NCBI GenBank assembly: GCA_022822905.1
Contig: JAJDYE010000015.1
Span: forward strand, 1-64,000
DNA from: Acidimicrobiia bacterium
GTDB taxonomy: Bacteria > Actinomycetota > Acidimicrobiia > Acidimicrobiales > Bin134
Direction of reading: 5' to 3'
DNA length: 64,000 nt
The notes beneath the pieces were generated by a model. That model saw only the letters and a list, made by a program, of their open reading frames with translations. It was not told where the DNA came from and made no database searches. Position numbers and translations under genes: made by a program. Below are positions 8,975 to 19,162 of this stretch, in pieces. Within the stretch, counting starts at the first letter, position 1, and each line of letters starts with the position of its first letter.

Positions 8975-10102
8975 ATGAGCACCGTCGCCCCCGTTCGCCC
9001 TTGCATCTCGGCTGACTCGCACGTCACCGAACCCGACAACACCTACATCGACTACATCGATCCCAAGTTCCGGGATCGGGCCCCCCGCGTGGACTGGGCC
9101 GATGACATGGGCGCGTTCATGTCCATCGACAACGGCCGCAATCGGATGCCCTATGGAATGATCGCCGCCGCGGGCAAGAGCTGGCACGAGATCAGCCTCT
9201 CTAGCGGCACCCGTTGGGAGGATCTGCACCCCGGCGGGTACGACCCGGTGGCCCGGCTCGATGAGCAGGACCGCGACGGAGTGGTAGCCGAGGTGATCTA
9301 CCCCTCAGTGGGCATGACCATCTGCAACCACCCCGACGCCGACTACAAGAAGGCGTGCTTCGACGCCTACAACCGGTGGATTGCCGAGTTCAATTCCCAT
9401 GCTCCGGAGCGGTTGATCGGCTTGGGCCAGACCGCGGTTCGTTCGGTGGATGAGGCCATCGCCGACTTGGAGGCCATGAAGGCCCTCGGGCTCAAAGGGG
9501 TCATGCTCCCTGGCTATCCGTCTTCGGGGATCGACTACGACGCTCCCGAGTTCGACGCCTTCTGGGAGGCGTCGGTGTCGATGGGCATGCCGCTGTCGTT
9601 CCACATCCTCACCTCGGGCAACGACCATCCCATGGCCGCCCAGTTCCGGGGGCCGAAGATCAACTCATTCCTGGGGATAATCCGGGGGAATCAGGACATC
9701 ATCGGCACGCTTATCTTCGGCGGCGTGTTCGAGCGCCATCCCGACCTTCAGGTGGTGTGCGTGGAGGCCGACGCTGGCTGGGCGCCCCACTGGATGTACC
9801 GGGCCGACCACGCCTACAACCGGCACCGCAATTGGCTGGAGAGCGCCGAGTTGTCCAAGAAGCCCAGCGACTACTTCCGGGAGAATGTGTACCTCACGTT
9901 CCAAGACGACTGGGTGGCGTTCAAGCTGCTCGACCTGATGAACGTGAACCGGGTGATGTGGGCCAACGACCACCCCCACTCCGACGCCACCTGGCCCTGG
10001 TCACAGGAGATGCTCACCGAGCAGACCACCCACATGACCGACCACCAAATCGACCGCGTCCTCCGCGACAACTGCGCCGAGCTTTACGGGCTGACCGTTT
10101 AG
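8975..10102 (+). CDS. Amidohydrolase-2 family metal-dependent hydrolase
   Basis: CISADSHVTEP; FERHPDLQVVCVEADAGWAPHW; VMWANDHPHSDATWPWS. Confidence 0.88.
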   Translation: MSTVAPVRPCISADSHVTEPDNTYIDYIDPKFRDRAPRVDWADDMGAFMSIDNGRNRMPYGMIAAAGKSWHEISLSSGTRWEDLHPGGYDPVARLDEQDRDGVVAEVIYPSVGMTICNHPDADYKKACFDAYNRWIAEFNSHAPERLIGLGQTAVRSVDEAIADLEAMKALGLKGVMLPGYPSSGIDYDAPEFDAFWEASVSMGMPLSFHILTSGNDHPMAAQFRGPKINSFLGIIRGNQDIIGTLIFGGVFERHPDLQVVCVEADAGWAPHWMYRADHAYNRHRNWLESAELSKKPSDYFRENVYLTFQDDWVAFKLLDLMNVNRVMWANDHPHSDATWPWSQEMLTEQTTHMTDHQIDRVLRDNCAELYGLTV

Positions 10103-10108
10103 AGCCGC

Positions 10109-12343
10109 CTACTCGCCGTTCTTGATGGCTTGCCACACCCTTTCTGGGGTGCATGGCATGTCGATGTGGGTGACTCCTAGGGGGGCGAGGGCGTCGATGA
10201 TGGCGTTCTGCACGGCGGGGGGAGCGGCGATGGTGCCGCTTTCGCCCACTCCTTTGGTGCCGAGGGGGTTTCGGTCGGTTGGGGTCTCGATGAAGTGTGT
10301 CTCTACCTCGGGGACATCGCTGGCCGCTGGTACGAGGTAATCGGCCAGGCTGGTGGTGAGCGGGTTGGCGTCGGCGTCGTAGCGCATCTCCTCGAACAGG
10401 GCGACGCCGATGCCCTGCACGGCTCCGCCCTGCACTTGGCCCGAGGCCTGCACCTCGTTGAGGATTCGGCCGCAGTCGGTGACTGCCACGTGACGAAGCA
10501 GGTTGACCTGGCCGGTCTCGGCATCGACCTCGACGACGGCGACATGGGTGCCGCCGGGGAAGGTGGGCTGGCCCTGGTCGAAGGCGGCGGTGGCCTCGGT
10601 TCCGGCCAGGTCGGCCAGGGGGATAGCGGCTGAAGGGGTGCCGCGCACGCCCAGGGTGGCATCGGGGCGGAGTTCGATGTCGTCTACCGCAGCCTCCAAC
10701 AAGTCCGCGGCTCGTTCCTTGAGCTCTTCCAGAAGGCGTTCCGACACTTGGACGGCAGAACTGCTGGCCAGTGACGCCGATCGGGAGCCGAAACTCCCCA
10801 GAGCAGATCGGAAGCGGCCGGTGTCAGGGGCAACTGAGGTGACGTGGGCTGGGTCGAGGCCGAGCGCTTCAGCCGCCAGGTTTGTGACGACGGTCTGCAT
10901 GCCCTGCCCTATTGGGGCAATGCCGGCGTCGATTTCGATGCTGCCGTCTTCGGTAACTCGGGCCGCGGCTGGTTGGCAGGGCTCGTGGCGGCCAGTGAAG
11001 TCGGCCCAGCAGCTCATGCCGATGCCGAGCAGCCTCTGATCCCCGGCAGCGCGGCGGGCGATTTGTTCTTCTCTAAGCCGTTGGTAGCCGATCTCCGACA
11101 GGGCGCGTTCCAATGCGCCCAGGTGGTCGGCCTCGTCCATGGCCAGTCCGCTGGGCATCTGCCGAGGAAAATCAGCGGGCCGCAGCAGATTGCGGCGGCG
11201 GACCTCGGCGGGGTCTAGATCCAGTTTGCGGGCCAGGGTGTCCATAGCCCGCTCCAGGAGTCCGATTGCCTCAGCTCGGCCCGGTCCCCGGTACGGCCCG
11301 GTGGGGACGGTATTGGTCATCACCGCCGAAGCGGTTACGGCTACCTTGTCGATCCGGTAGGGGCCGGGGATGAGCCGCTGGGTTTGCAGGGGTTCGAATG
11401 CCCCCATCCCGGCGTAACCGCCCACATCTGCGCTCACCTCGGCATGGAGAGCGTTGACGACGCCGTCTCTACTGGCGGCCAACGTGATTTCCTGGTCTTG
11501 GTCTCGGGCTTGCATCGACAGCAGGTTCTCAGAGCGGGTCAGGGCGAGGCGGAGTGGGCGGTTCAGCCGCAGGGCCAAGCGGGCTGCCACCGCGAACAAG
11601 CCGTTCTCTCCGTCGCATTTGCCTCCGAAGCCGCCGCCGATGGGGGGAACGACCAGGCTGATCTGGTCATCGTCGATGCCGAGGGTGGCGGCCAGTCCAC
11701 TGTGGGTCAGGGACGGCATTTGGGCGTTGATGTGGATAGCCACCCGGTTGCCATCGGGAACTACCAAGCCGGCGACCCCTTCGATGGGAGAACAGGCCAC
11801 TCGGGGATAGTGCTGGGCGGTAAAAGCCAACACGTCAGTGATAGCCATCTCTTTCAGTGCCGCGACAACGTCCCCCGAATGGACGGACAGCACGGTGTTG
11901 GTTCCATGAGACTGATGAACAAGAGGGGCTTTTCTCGCCGTGGCCGCGTCTAGATCGGATATCGGGGGAAGACTCTTGTAATCCACTTCCACCAACTCGC
12001 AGGCATCAGCAGCAACTGCTTCGCTGGACGCCACCACAGCAGCCACTGCCTCGCCGACATAGGCCACCGATCCCTTGGCTAGCGGAGGGCGGCTGATCTC
12101 CGCGGGGGTTACGCTCTCCACTTCCGGTTGGGTGATCAGGTCAAGGTCATCGGCAGTGAACACACCGGCGACGCCATCGAGAGCGACCGCGGCCGACGCA
12201 TCGATTTCTGCAATTGTCGCCCGGGCTATCGGTGACCTCACGAACGCCAACCACAGCGCGCCGTCAGCGCTGAGGTCACCGCCGAAGCGGGACCGTCCGG
12301 TCAGCAGGTCGAAGTCCTCGACCCGGCCTTCCCAAGTGCTCAC
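10109..12343 (-). CDS. Xanthine dehydrogenase/aldehyde oxidase-family molybdopterin-binding (CoxL-like, not form I) subunit
   Basis: PPIGGGFGGKCDGE, TGPYRGPGRAEA, GTKGVGESGTIAAPPAVQNAI; GTG start overlapping upstream TAG. Confidence 0.88.
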   Translation of the reverse strand: MSTWEGRVEDFDLLTGRSRFGGDLSADGALWLAFVRSPIARATIAEIDASAAVALDGVAGVFTADDLDLITQPEVESVTPAEISRPPLAKGSVAYVGEAVAAVVASSEAVAADACELVEVDYKSLPPISDLDAATARKAPLVHQSHGTNTVLSVHSGDVVAALKEMAITDVLAFTAQHYPRVACSPIEGVAGLVVPDGNRVAIHINAQMPSLTHSGLAATLGIDDDQISLVVPPIGGGFGGKCDGENGLFAVAARLALRLNRPLRLALTRSENLLSMQARDQDQEITLAASRDGVVNALHAEVSADVGGYAGMGAFEPLQTQRLIPGPYRIDKVAVTASAVMTNTVPTGPYRGPGRAEAIGLLERAMDTLARKLDLDPAEVRRRNLLRPADFPRQMPSGLAMDEADHLGALERALSEIGYQRLREEQIARRAAGDQRLLGIGMSCWADFTGRHEPCQPAAARVTEDGSIEIDAGIAPIGQGMQTVVTNLAAEALGLDPAHVTSVAPDTGRFRSALGSFGSRSASLASSSAVQVSERLLEELKERAADLLEAAVDDIELRPDATLGVRGTPSAAIPLADLAGTEATAAFDQGQPTFPGGTHVAVVEVDAETGQVNLLRHVAVTDCGRILNEVQASGQVQGGAVQGIGVALFEEMRYDADANPLTTSLADYLVPAASDVPEVETHFIETPTDRNPLGTKGVGESGTIAAPPAVQNAIIDALAPLGVTHIDMPCTPERVWQAIKNGE

Positions 12344-13758
12344 TACAGTGCTTCTTCGATCACAGTTCCCTTGAAGAAGTCAGTGTTGGTGCCGGCCCAC
12401 AGCGACATCGGATGCTCGAAGGTGAAGGCCCGGAAGTCGGCCTCGTCGAGGATGCCGTCGTCCACCAGCTCGTAGGCCTCGGGCAGCACCTCGCGCACAT
12501 CGGGGACGTCCCAGTGGCCCACATCAGAGGCGAAGATGCCCTTCACCACCTGGCCCTTCGGGGTCACCGACCGATTGAAGCCGATGGCGGTCATGGGGTC
12601 GTCGGCCTCGCAGCCGAAGTGGAAGCGGTCCCAGATGGCCAGGATGTCGTCCACGGTGTCCACCCCGCTGAGGGCGAACTCGTCGATGGTGGCCGGGTCT
12701 TCATCGGGCTCGCTCAACATGTGCAGCGCTTCTTGAAGGCGGTCCCGATGGCTGTTGGCCGCCGTTGTGCCGTAGGCGTCGAACAGCTGGCCCAGCTCGT
12801 CCATGTCCACCGCGGCGGGGTCGTAGTGGCTGATGGCATCGCGGTTGCGCTTCTCCCAGTGGCCGATCACGTCCGACAGCAGGTTCACCCCCCAGGCCAC
12901 GCCCCCCTCCAGGAAGGCCCAGCGCAGATCGGGGAAGCGGTGGGCCACCCCGCCCATGAACACCGCCCGGCACAGGGCCTCGCCCGCGGCGGCGAAGTTG
13001 CCCAGGTGGTTGTACACGTAGTTGGTCTCCGAGGTGCGGCTGCCCCAGCCCATGCCCGCGGAGTGGAAGGTGGGCGACACGCCCAGCTCGGTACACCGCC
13101 GCCACACCGGGTCGTAATCGTGAGGGGAGTCCATGCCCAGGGTGTCCATGCGGCGGGCATGGCGGTGGCTGGTGTTCTCCGGGTCCACCGGACGGGGCAC
13201 CAGCCCGGTCATCATCACCGGGCGCATGCCCAGCTCGCCCACGGCGAAGTCCAGCTCGGCGATGGCCTCATCGGGGGTGAACATGGGGATGATGGCCACC
13301 GGCATGAGGCGGTCGGAATAGGGCTCGTAGGCTTGGTGGAAGTAGAGGTTGAACGCCCTTGCCGCCCCGAGGCGCAGATCCTCGTCTTCGAGGCCCATGC
13401 AGGTGAGCCCGTAGGTGGGGTAGAGCACGGCCAAATCGATGCCGATCTCGTCTAGGCGCTCGTACAGCAGCTTGGGCAGCAGGGCGGTAGCCCGGTCGAG
13501 GGTGTTGCGGGCCGGGAGCCCCCACCACGCCGAGCGCATCATCCCGGCGGCCCGGCGCTGCTCCAACGGCAGATCGATGGACTTCCGCGCCCCGTACTCG
13601 ACCACCTTGAACTTGTCCACCAGCTCCGGTCCGCCGACGGTGGCCATGATGTCGTGAACCTCGGGCAGGAACTCGATGATGTGACCGTCGGAGTCGATGA
13701 TGGGGTGGTCGATGGCGTCGCGGATGCGCCGCACTTCAGCGCTGGGCTCAAAGCTCAT
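12343..13758 (-). CDS. Amidohydrolase-2 family metal-dependent hydrolase
   Basis: HPIIDSDGHIIEFLPE; HRFPDLRWAFLEGGVAWG; FASDVGHWDVPD; paralogous to 7514..8908. Confidence 0.86.
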   Translation of the reverse strand: MSFEPSAEVRRIRDAIDHPIIDSDGHIIEFLPEVHDIMATVGGPELVDKFKVVEYGARKSIDLPLEQRRAAGMMRSAWWGLPARNTLDRATALLPKLLYERLDEIGIDLAVLYPTYGLTCMGLEDEDLRLGAARAFNLYFHQAYEPYSDRLMPVAIIPMFTPDEAIAELDFAVGELGMRPVMMTGLVPRPVDPENTSHRHARRMDTLGMDSPHDYDPVWRRCTELGVSPTFHSAGMGWGSRTSETNYVYNHLGNFAAAGEALCRAVFMGGVAHRFPDLRWAFLEGGVAWGVNLLSDVIGHWEKRNRDAISHYDPAAVDMDELGQLFDAYGTTAANSHRDRLQEALHMLSEPDEDPATIDEFALSGVDTVDDILAIWDRFHFGCEADDPMTAIGFNRSVTPKGQVVKGIFASDVGHWDVPDVREVLPEAYELVDDGILDEADFRAFTFEHPMSLWAGTNTDFFKGTVIEEAL

Positions 13759-13813
13759 GGGGGACACACTACGACCCCAGTGAATTGTGGTGTCAGGCGT
13801 ACACTTCGGAATC

Positions 13814-15220
13814 ATGCGAGGCATCATCAGCTTCGGGGGCTACGTGCCGTACCGGCGGCTGGACCGGTCGGCCATCGCGGCGGTGATGGGCAAAGGGGGC
13901 GGCCGGGGTACCCGATCGGTGGCCTCATACGACGAGGACACCACCACGATGGGGGTGGAGGCGTCCCGGTTGGCCCTGCGCCCGGTTGATGCTGAGCCCC
14001 GGGCGCTGTGGTTCGCCACCGCCGACCCCGCCTATCTGGAGAAAACCAACGCCACCGCCATCCATGCTGCGCTGCTGCTGGACAGCTCGGTGGGCGCGCT
14101 GGACTTTGGGGGAGCGGTGCGCTCGGGGATCGGGGCGCTGCGAACTGCCCTGGATGCGAAAGGGCCCACAATGGTGGTGATCGCCGACATCAGGGGCGGT
14201 CTGCCCACCGGCGCTGACGAAGCCGCGGGTGGTGACGGTGCTGCCGCATTCTTGATCGGCACAGAGGACGACGGGCCGGTGGTGGCCGAGTTGCTGGGGT
14301 CGGCGTCGGCCACTGAGGAATTCGTGGATCGCTGGCGCCAGCCGGGGTCGCCCAGCGCCGGCCAATGGGAGGAGCGGTTCGGCGAGACCCGCTACGGCCC
14401 GCTGACGACCCAGGCGTGGAAGGAGGCGCTGGGCGCGGCTGGCATTGAGGCGGCCGATGTGGATGTGGCGGTGGTGACCGGGTCTCACAGCCGAGCGGTC
14501 AAGCGGGTGTCCGGCCAGCTCGGTGTGGCTCGAGTGGCCGATGATCTTTCTGCGGCGGTGGGCAATACCGGCACCGCTCACCCCGGTCTGGTGCTGGCCA
14601 ACGAGCTGGAGCAGGCCGAACCGGGCCAGACCATCGCGGTGGTGATGTTGGCTGATGGGGTGGAGGTCCTGGTCCTGCGGACGACTGATGCGCTGGCGGA
14701 ATTCACACCGGGCTTGCCGGTGGCCGCCCAGATCGCTGACGGGGCCGAGGTGAGCTACGCCACGTACTTGCAGTGGCGGGAAATGATCCAGGTACAGCCC
14801 CCCAATCGGCCCGAACCAACCCGACCGTCGTCGTCGGCCGCGGCCCGAGCCCAAGACTGGAAGTACGGCTTTGTGGGCAGCCGGGGCACCGAGAGCGGGA
14901 CGCTCCACTTGCCGCCAGCCCGGGTGTCCATTCGCCCCGAAGACGAGCTGGACGCCATGGACCCCGCGCCCATGGCCGACGTCGGGGCCACCGTGGTGAC
15001 CTTCACCATCGATCGGCTGGTGTACTCGGTGAGCCCGCCGGTTGTGTTCGCAGTGGTGGACTTCGACGGAGGCGGCCGCCTCCCAGTGGAGCTGACCGAC
15101 GTAGAACCCGACGCGGTCCGCATCGGCCAACGGGTGGAAATGACCTTCCGGCGGCTGTACGAGGCCGAGGGCATCAACAACTATTTCTGGAAGGCCCGCC
15201 CGGCGCGGTCGGGGCAATAG
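13814..15220 (+). CDS. HMG-CoA synthase/KAS III-like thiolase-fold protein fused to C-terminal DUF35-like OB domain
   Basis: RGIISFGGYVPYRRLDR...; C-terminal VVTFTIDRLVYSVSPPVVFAVVDFDGGGRLPVELTDVEP...VRIGQRVEMTFRRL. Confidence 0.75.
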   Translation: MRGIISFGGYVPYRRLDRSAIAAVMGKGGGRGTRSVASYDEDTTTMGVEASRLALRPVDAEPRALWFATADPAYLEKTNATAIHAALLLDSSVGALDFGGAVRSGIGALRTALDAKGPTMVVIADIRGGLPTGADEAAGGDGAAAFLIGTEDDGPVVAELLGSASATEEFVDRWRQPGSPSAGQWEERFGETRYGPLTTQAWKEALGAAGIEAADVDVAVVTGSHSRAVKRVSGQLGVARVADDLSAAVGNTGTAHPGLVLANELEQAEPGQTIAVVMLADGVEVLVLRTTDALAEFTPGLPVAAQIADGAEVSYATYLQWREMIQVQPPNRPEPTRPSSSAAARAQDWKYGFVGSRGTESGTLHLPPARVSIRPEDELDAMDPAPMADVGATVVTFTIDRLVYSVSPPVVFAVVDFDGGGRLPVELTDVEPDAVRIGQRVEMTFRRLYEAEGINNYFWKARPARSGQ

Positions 15221-15230
15221 GAGGCGACCG

Positions 15231-16424
15231 ATGGCCAGTCATGGCATCAAAGACCAGGTAGCGATCATCGGAATGGGGTGTACCCAGTTCCGGGAGCACT
15301 GGGACAAGGGAGTCGACGACCTGCTGATCGACTCGGCCACCGCCGCGTTCGACTCCGCAGGAGTGAGCAAAGACGACGTGGACGCCTTCTGGCTGGGCAC
15401 GGCCTCCAGCGGGATGAGCGGTTTGACGCTGAGCCAGCCGCTGAAGCTGGAGGGCAAGCCGGTGACCCGGGTGGAGAACTTCTGCGCCACCGGCTCCGAG
15501 GCGCTTCGCCAAGCCTCCTACGCGGTGGCCAGCGGGGCCTACGACATGGCCATGGCCATCGGCGTGGAGAAGATCAAGGACTCCGGCTACCAGGGGTTGA
15601 ACGCCGCGCCCGCCCCCCACGACGGAACCAAGCGGAACCTGACCGCTGCGGCCATGTACAGCCTGGTGCTGCCGGCCTACGCCGCCCGCTACGGGGTGGA
15701 CGAGGATGAACTGCGCATGGTGGTGGCCAAGATCGCCGAGAAGAACCACCGCAACGGGGCGCTCAACCCGCTGGCCCAATTCCGCCGGGAGATGCCGGCC
15801 GAGAAGATCTGCGAGATGGCCTCGGTGGCCGGGCGATTGTCGGTATTCGACTGCTCCGGCGTGGCCGACGGCTCAGCGGCGGCCATTGTGGTGCGAGCGG
15901 AAGACGCCCACAAGTACTGCGACGACCCGCTCTACATCAAGGCGCTGTCGTTCGTGTCGGGTACCGGCGGCGGGCTCATCGATCCCGACTACGACTACAC
16001 CACCTTCCCCGAGTGCGAGATGGCCGGGGCTGACGCCTACCGCCAGGCAGGCATCGACGACCCCCGCTCCGCGCTGGCCATGGCCGAGGTCCACGACTGC
16101 TTCACCCCCACCGAGATGGTCCTCATGGAAGACCTCGGCTTCTGCGAGCGGGGCACCGCGTGGAAAGAGGTGCTGGCCGGAACCTTCGAGCGCAACGGCG
16201 ATATGCCCATCAACACCGACGGCGGCCTAAAAGCGTTCGGCCACCCTGTTGGTGCCTCCGGCCTGCGCATGCACTACGAGTGCTGGCTCCAACTCCGCAG
16301 CAAAGCCGGCGACGACCGCCAGATCGACTTGTCCACCCGCAACCTCGGCCTCGTCCACAACCTCGGCGGATACCCCGGCGAAATGGTCTCCTTCGTCTCT
16401 ATCCTCGGCCCTGAGTTGGGCTAG
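15231..16424 (+). CDS. Thiolase family protein (acetyl-CoA acetyltransferase/SCP2-type)
   Basis: VAIIGMGCTQFREH; VENFCATGSEALRQASYAV (Cys present); NTDGGLKAFGHPVGASGLRM. Confidence 0.88.
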   Translation: MASHGIKDQVAIIGMGCTQFREHWDKGVDDLLIDSATAAFDSAGVSKDDVDAFWLGTASSGMSGLTLSQPLKLEGKPVTRVENFCATGSEALRQASYAVASGAYDMAMAIGVEKIKDSGYQGLNAAPAPHDGTKRNLTAAAMYSLVLPAYAARYGVDEDELRMVVAKIAEKNHRNGALNPLAQFRREMPAEKICEMASVAGRLSVFDCSGVADGSAAAIVVRAEDAHKYCDDPLYIKALSFVSGTGGGLIDPDYDYTTFPECEMAGADAYRQAGIDDPRSALAMAEVHDCFTPTEMVLMEDLGFCERGTAWKEVLAGTFERNGDMPINTDGGLKAFGHPVGASGLRMHYECWLQLRSKAGDDRQIDLSTRNLGLVHNLGGYPGEMVSFVSILGPELG

Positions 16425-17275
16425 CGGGGCCAGACTTGGGGGCAGCGGGGGTGGTTTACGGGGTCGCCTTCGGATACTTCAGAGTGGTGGGGTTTTAGGG
16501 GGGTGCCGCGTTTGAAGCGGTAGACGGTGCCGTCGCCGCAGTAGCGAACCGAGATGGCCCGGCGCCATTGATCCGTCACGTTGGCGTGGGCGCCGTGGAG
16601 GGTCATGGCGTGGTGGACGGCAACGTCCCCGGGTGCCATGTCGAAGCAGAGCAGGTGCTCGGAATCGTCCCGGTCGTAGTGGGGGACCTCCTCACCGTCG
16701 GTATCGGGCATCGACAGCTGGCTCACGAACCAGTTGGGCCGGAAGTTCCGCTCCCAGCGGTGCGAGCCCTTCACGTAGACAGTGGCCCCGGTGGCCTTGG
16801 AGATGGGGTCGAGCGGGCACCAAGTGGTACACACCTTGTCGCCTTCCAGCTGGAAATAGGCCATGTCCTGGTGGATGGAAGTGGGCTCCTCGGTGTGCGG
16901 CTCCTTCACCAGCACGCTGTCTTCGTAGAACCACAGCTCTTGGCTTTGCAGCAGCTCGGCGGCCACCTGCGGTAGGGGCGACTGGGTGGCGAAGTGCTCG
17001 AAGTCGGGGTCGGTCCACCAGTGGTCGGTGCCGCCATGGAACTGGCCGCGGGGGGCGCCTGTCTTAGCCGCTGCGGGGTCGTTGAGCACGGTGCCGCCGC
17101 TGGGCGGTACCACCATGGGGCCCATCTCGGTCATGTTGTTCATTTCCTCCGACCCCAGAGCCCGGTCTACCGGCTTGGCCATGGAGGCCAGGGTCTCGTC
17201 GGAGAGCACTCCCCGGATCACCACCACCCCGTCGCGCCAGAAGGCCTCGATCTCTTTGTCGCTCACCAGTCCCAT
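16421..17275 (-). CDS. Phytanoyl-CoA dioxygenase (PhyH) family protein
   Basis: FWRDGVVVIRGVLSD; SIHQDMAYFQL; HHAMTLHGAHAN. Confidence 0.85.
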   Translation of the reverse strand: MGLVSDKEIEAFWRDGVVVIRGVLSDETLASMAKPVDRALGSEEMNNMTEMGPMVVPPSGGTVLNDPAAAKTGAPRGQFHGGTDHWWTDPDFEHFATQSPLPQVAAELLQSQELWFYEDSVLVKEPHTEEPTSIHQDMAYFQLEGDKVCTTWCPLDPISKATGATVYVKGSHRWERNFRPNWFVSQLSMPDTDGEEVPHYDRDDSEHLLCFDMAPGDVAVHHAMTLHGAHANVTDQWRRAISVRYCGDGTVYRFKRGTPLKPHHSEVSEGDPVNHPRCPQVWPR

Positions 17276-17286
17276 AGCGACAATCC

Positions 17287-18237
17287 TTACATTTGTTCCA
17301 GGTCAGGGGGCATGCCGAGGTGGACCATGCTTTCGGCGGTGGAGCCCTGGGGGATCCAGTCGGAGGTGTCCATGGCGTGGGCCATGCCCGAGGCCACTGA
17401 CTCCATGGTCAGGTCGATGTCCTGGGCCGGGGAGGCCGCATAGACGATGCGGGCAAACTTGCCGCCGCCGGCGGTGAAGGCCTCGCCGGTCACCGTGCAT
17501 TGGTCGCTCACCAGATGGGCCACCACCGGGGCCACCTTCTCGGCGCCGAAGTGATCCCGAAGGTACGACTTGAAGGGCGACTCGGGCAGGCCCTCGGTCA
17601 GCCGGGAGATGGCCGCGGGCAGCAGCAGGTTGGCGGTGATGTTGTGGGCCTGGCCGAACATGGCCTCGGTGCGGGTGAAGCCGAACAGCCCCGACTTGGT
17701 GGACGCATAGGAGGCGATGGGGTTGCCGAAGCATGCCGGGGAGCCGGTGTTGATGATTCGTCCGTAGCCCCGCTCCACCATGTGGGGCCACGCCGCCTTG
17801 GCGGTGTTGAGGCATCCCAGCAGGGTCACCCCCACGTGGCGGTGCATCTCTTCGGCGTCGATGTCGGGGAACAACGCCGAGCTGGCGACCCCGGCGTTGT
17901 TTATGAGGATGTCCACCCGGCCCCACGCATCCATTGCGCTGGCCACCATCTCCTGAGCGGTGGCCTCCTCGGCCACGTCGCCGTTGTTGGCGATGGCCTC
18001 TCCACCGGCGTCGCGGATGCGTTGCGCGGCCTCCTCGGCGATGTCGGGATTGAAGCCCTGTTCGACCAGGCCCAATGTGCCGCTCCCTAGGTCGTTGAGC
18101 ACGATCTTGGCGCCGCGCTCGGCCAGGTAGCTGGCGTGGGCGAATCCCAGGCCGATTCTGTCTGCGGCGCCGGTGACTATGGCGACTCGGTCTTGGAACT
18201 CATTGGGCCCCTGACGTTCATTAGACATCGAGGTCAC
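17287..18237 (-). CDS. SDR-family oxidoreductase
   Basis: AIVTGAADRIGLGFA, DILINNAGVAS, YASTKSGLFG. Confidence 0.85.
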   Translation of the reverse strand: MTSMSNERQGPNEFQDRVAIVTGAADRIGLGFAHASYLAERGAKIVLNDLGSGTLGLVEQGFNPDIAEEAAQRIRDAGGEAIANNGDVAEEATAQEMVASAMDAWGRVDILINNAGVASSALFPDIDAEEMHRHVGVTLLGCLNTAKAAWPHMVERGYGRIINTGSPACFGNPIASYASTKSGLFGFTRTEAMFGQAHNITANLLLPAAISRLTEGLPESPFKSYLRDHFGAEKVAPVVAHLVSDQCTVTGEAFTAGGGKFARIVYAASPAQDIDLTMESVASGMAHAMDTSDWIPQGSTAESMVHLGMPPDLEQM

Positions 18238-19124
18238 GCTCCGTTCAGAAGGGGGGCGAGAGTCTCGAGGGTTTCGAGACTGGGGCGGGTCTTGTCAACC
18301 GGGTCGAGCGGCTGGATGCACACGTGGGTTGCGCCGGCTTCGTGGTGCTGGCGCACCCGTTCGGCCAGGGCGTTCTCGTCGCCCCAGGCCACCACCGCGT
18401 CGACCACCTCGTCGCTGCCGCCGTCGTCGAGGGCGCTCTCCTCAAAGCCGCACCGCATGAGGTTGTTGCGGTAGTTGGGCATGGTTATCGGCCCGGCCAT
18501 GGACACCCGGGCCCGCTCCCGGGCCCGCACCGGGTCGGTTTCCAGCATCACCTTCTGCTCCGGGCAGATCCACGCGTCAGGGCCCATGATCTCCCGGGAT
18601 CGCCGAGAGTTCTCCGGCGGCGCGAAGTAGGGGTGGGCGCCCATGGTGCGTTCGGCGGCCAGCTTCAACATGAGCGGGCCGAGGGCGGCCAGCACCATGG
18701 GCGGCTCGCCGTCGAGCTCCGGTCCCCACCACATGGCGTTCTCCATCTTGTCGAGGTACTCCCGCATCGATGGGATCGGCTTCGGGTAGGGCTTGCCCTG
18801 CATCCGCTCCACTGGAGCTTGGTGGGACACCCCGAGGCCCAGCAGAAAACGGCCGCCCGACTGGTCGTGCAATTCCTTCTGGGCGCAGGAGGTGGCCTGG
18901 GCCTCCCGCAGGTGGATGTTCACCACGCCGGTGGCCAGCACCAGCGTGGAAGTGTGGTTGAGCAGCAGGGAGGCGTGGGCGAAAGGATCGCGGCCGAAGG
19001 CGTCGGGGATCCAAAGGGCGCCGTAGCCCAACTCTTCAACCCGTTGGGCGAATTCGATGGCCTCGCTGGTTGAGAAGCTGTCGGTGCGGGTCCAGACGCC
19101 GACGCGGCCGATATCCATGGTCAT
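18234..19124 (-). CDS. LLM-class F420-dependent oxidoreductase
   Basis: EFAQRVEELGYGALWIPDAFGRDPF; GGRFLLGLGVSH; start MTMDIGRVGVW. Confidence 0.85.
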   Translation of the reverse strand: MTMDIGRVGVWTRTDSFSTSEAIEFAQRVEELGYGALWIPDAFGRDPFAHASLLLNHTSTLVLATGVVNIHLREAQATSCAQKELHDQSGGRFLLGLGVSHQAPVERMQGKPYPKPIPSMREYLDKMENAMWWGPELDGEPPMVLAALGPLMLKLAAERTMGAHPYFAPPENSRRSREIMGPDAWICPEQKVMLETDPVRARERARVSMAGPITMPNYRNNLMRCGFEESALDDGGSDEVVDAVVAWGDENALAERVRQHHEAGATHVCIQPLDPVDKTRPSLETLETLAPLLNGA

Positions 19125-19162
19125 GCCGTCAACGTAGCGGCCCGCTAGCGGCGGAGAGATGG

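Noticed and set aside
10109-12343. Carbon monoxide dehydrogenase (form I CoxL)
   Set aside because: Active-site loop reads PYRGPGR, not AYxCSFR; kept as a generic XDH/aldehyde oxidase family subunit.
13925-15217. 430-aa minus-strand ORF
   Set aside because: Antisense shadow of the HMGS-like/DUF35 gene.
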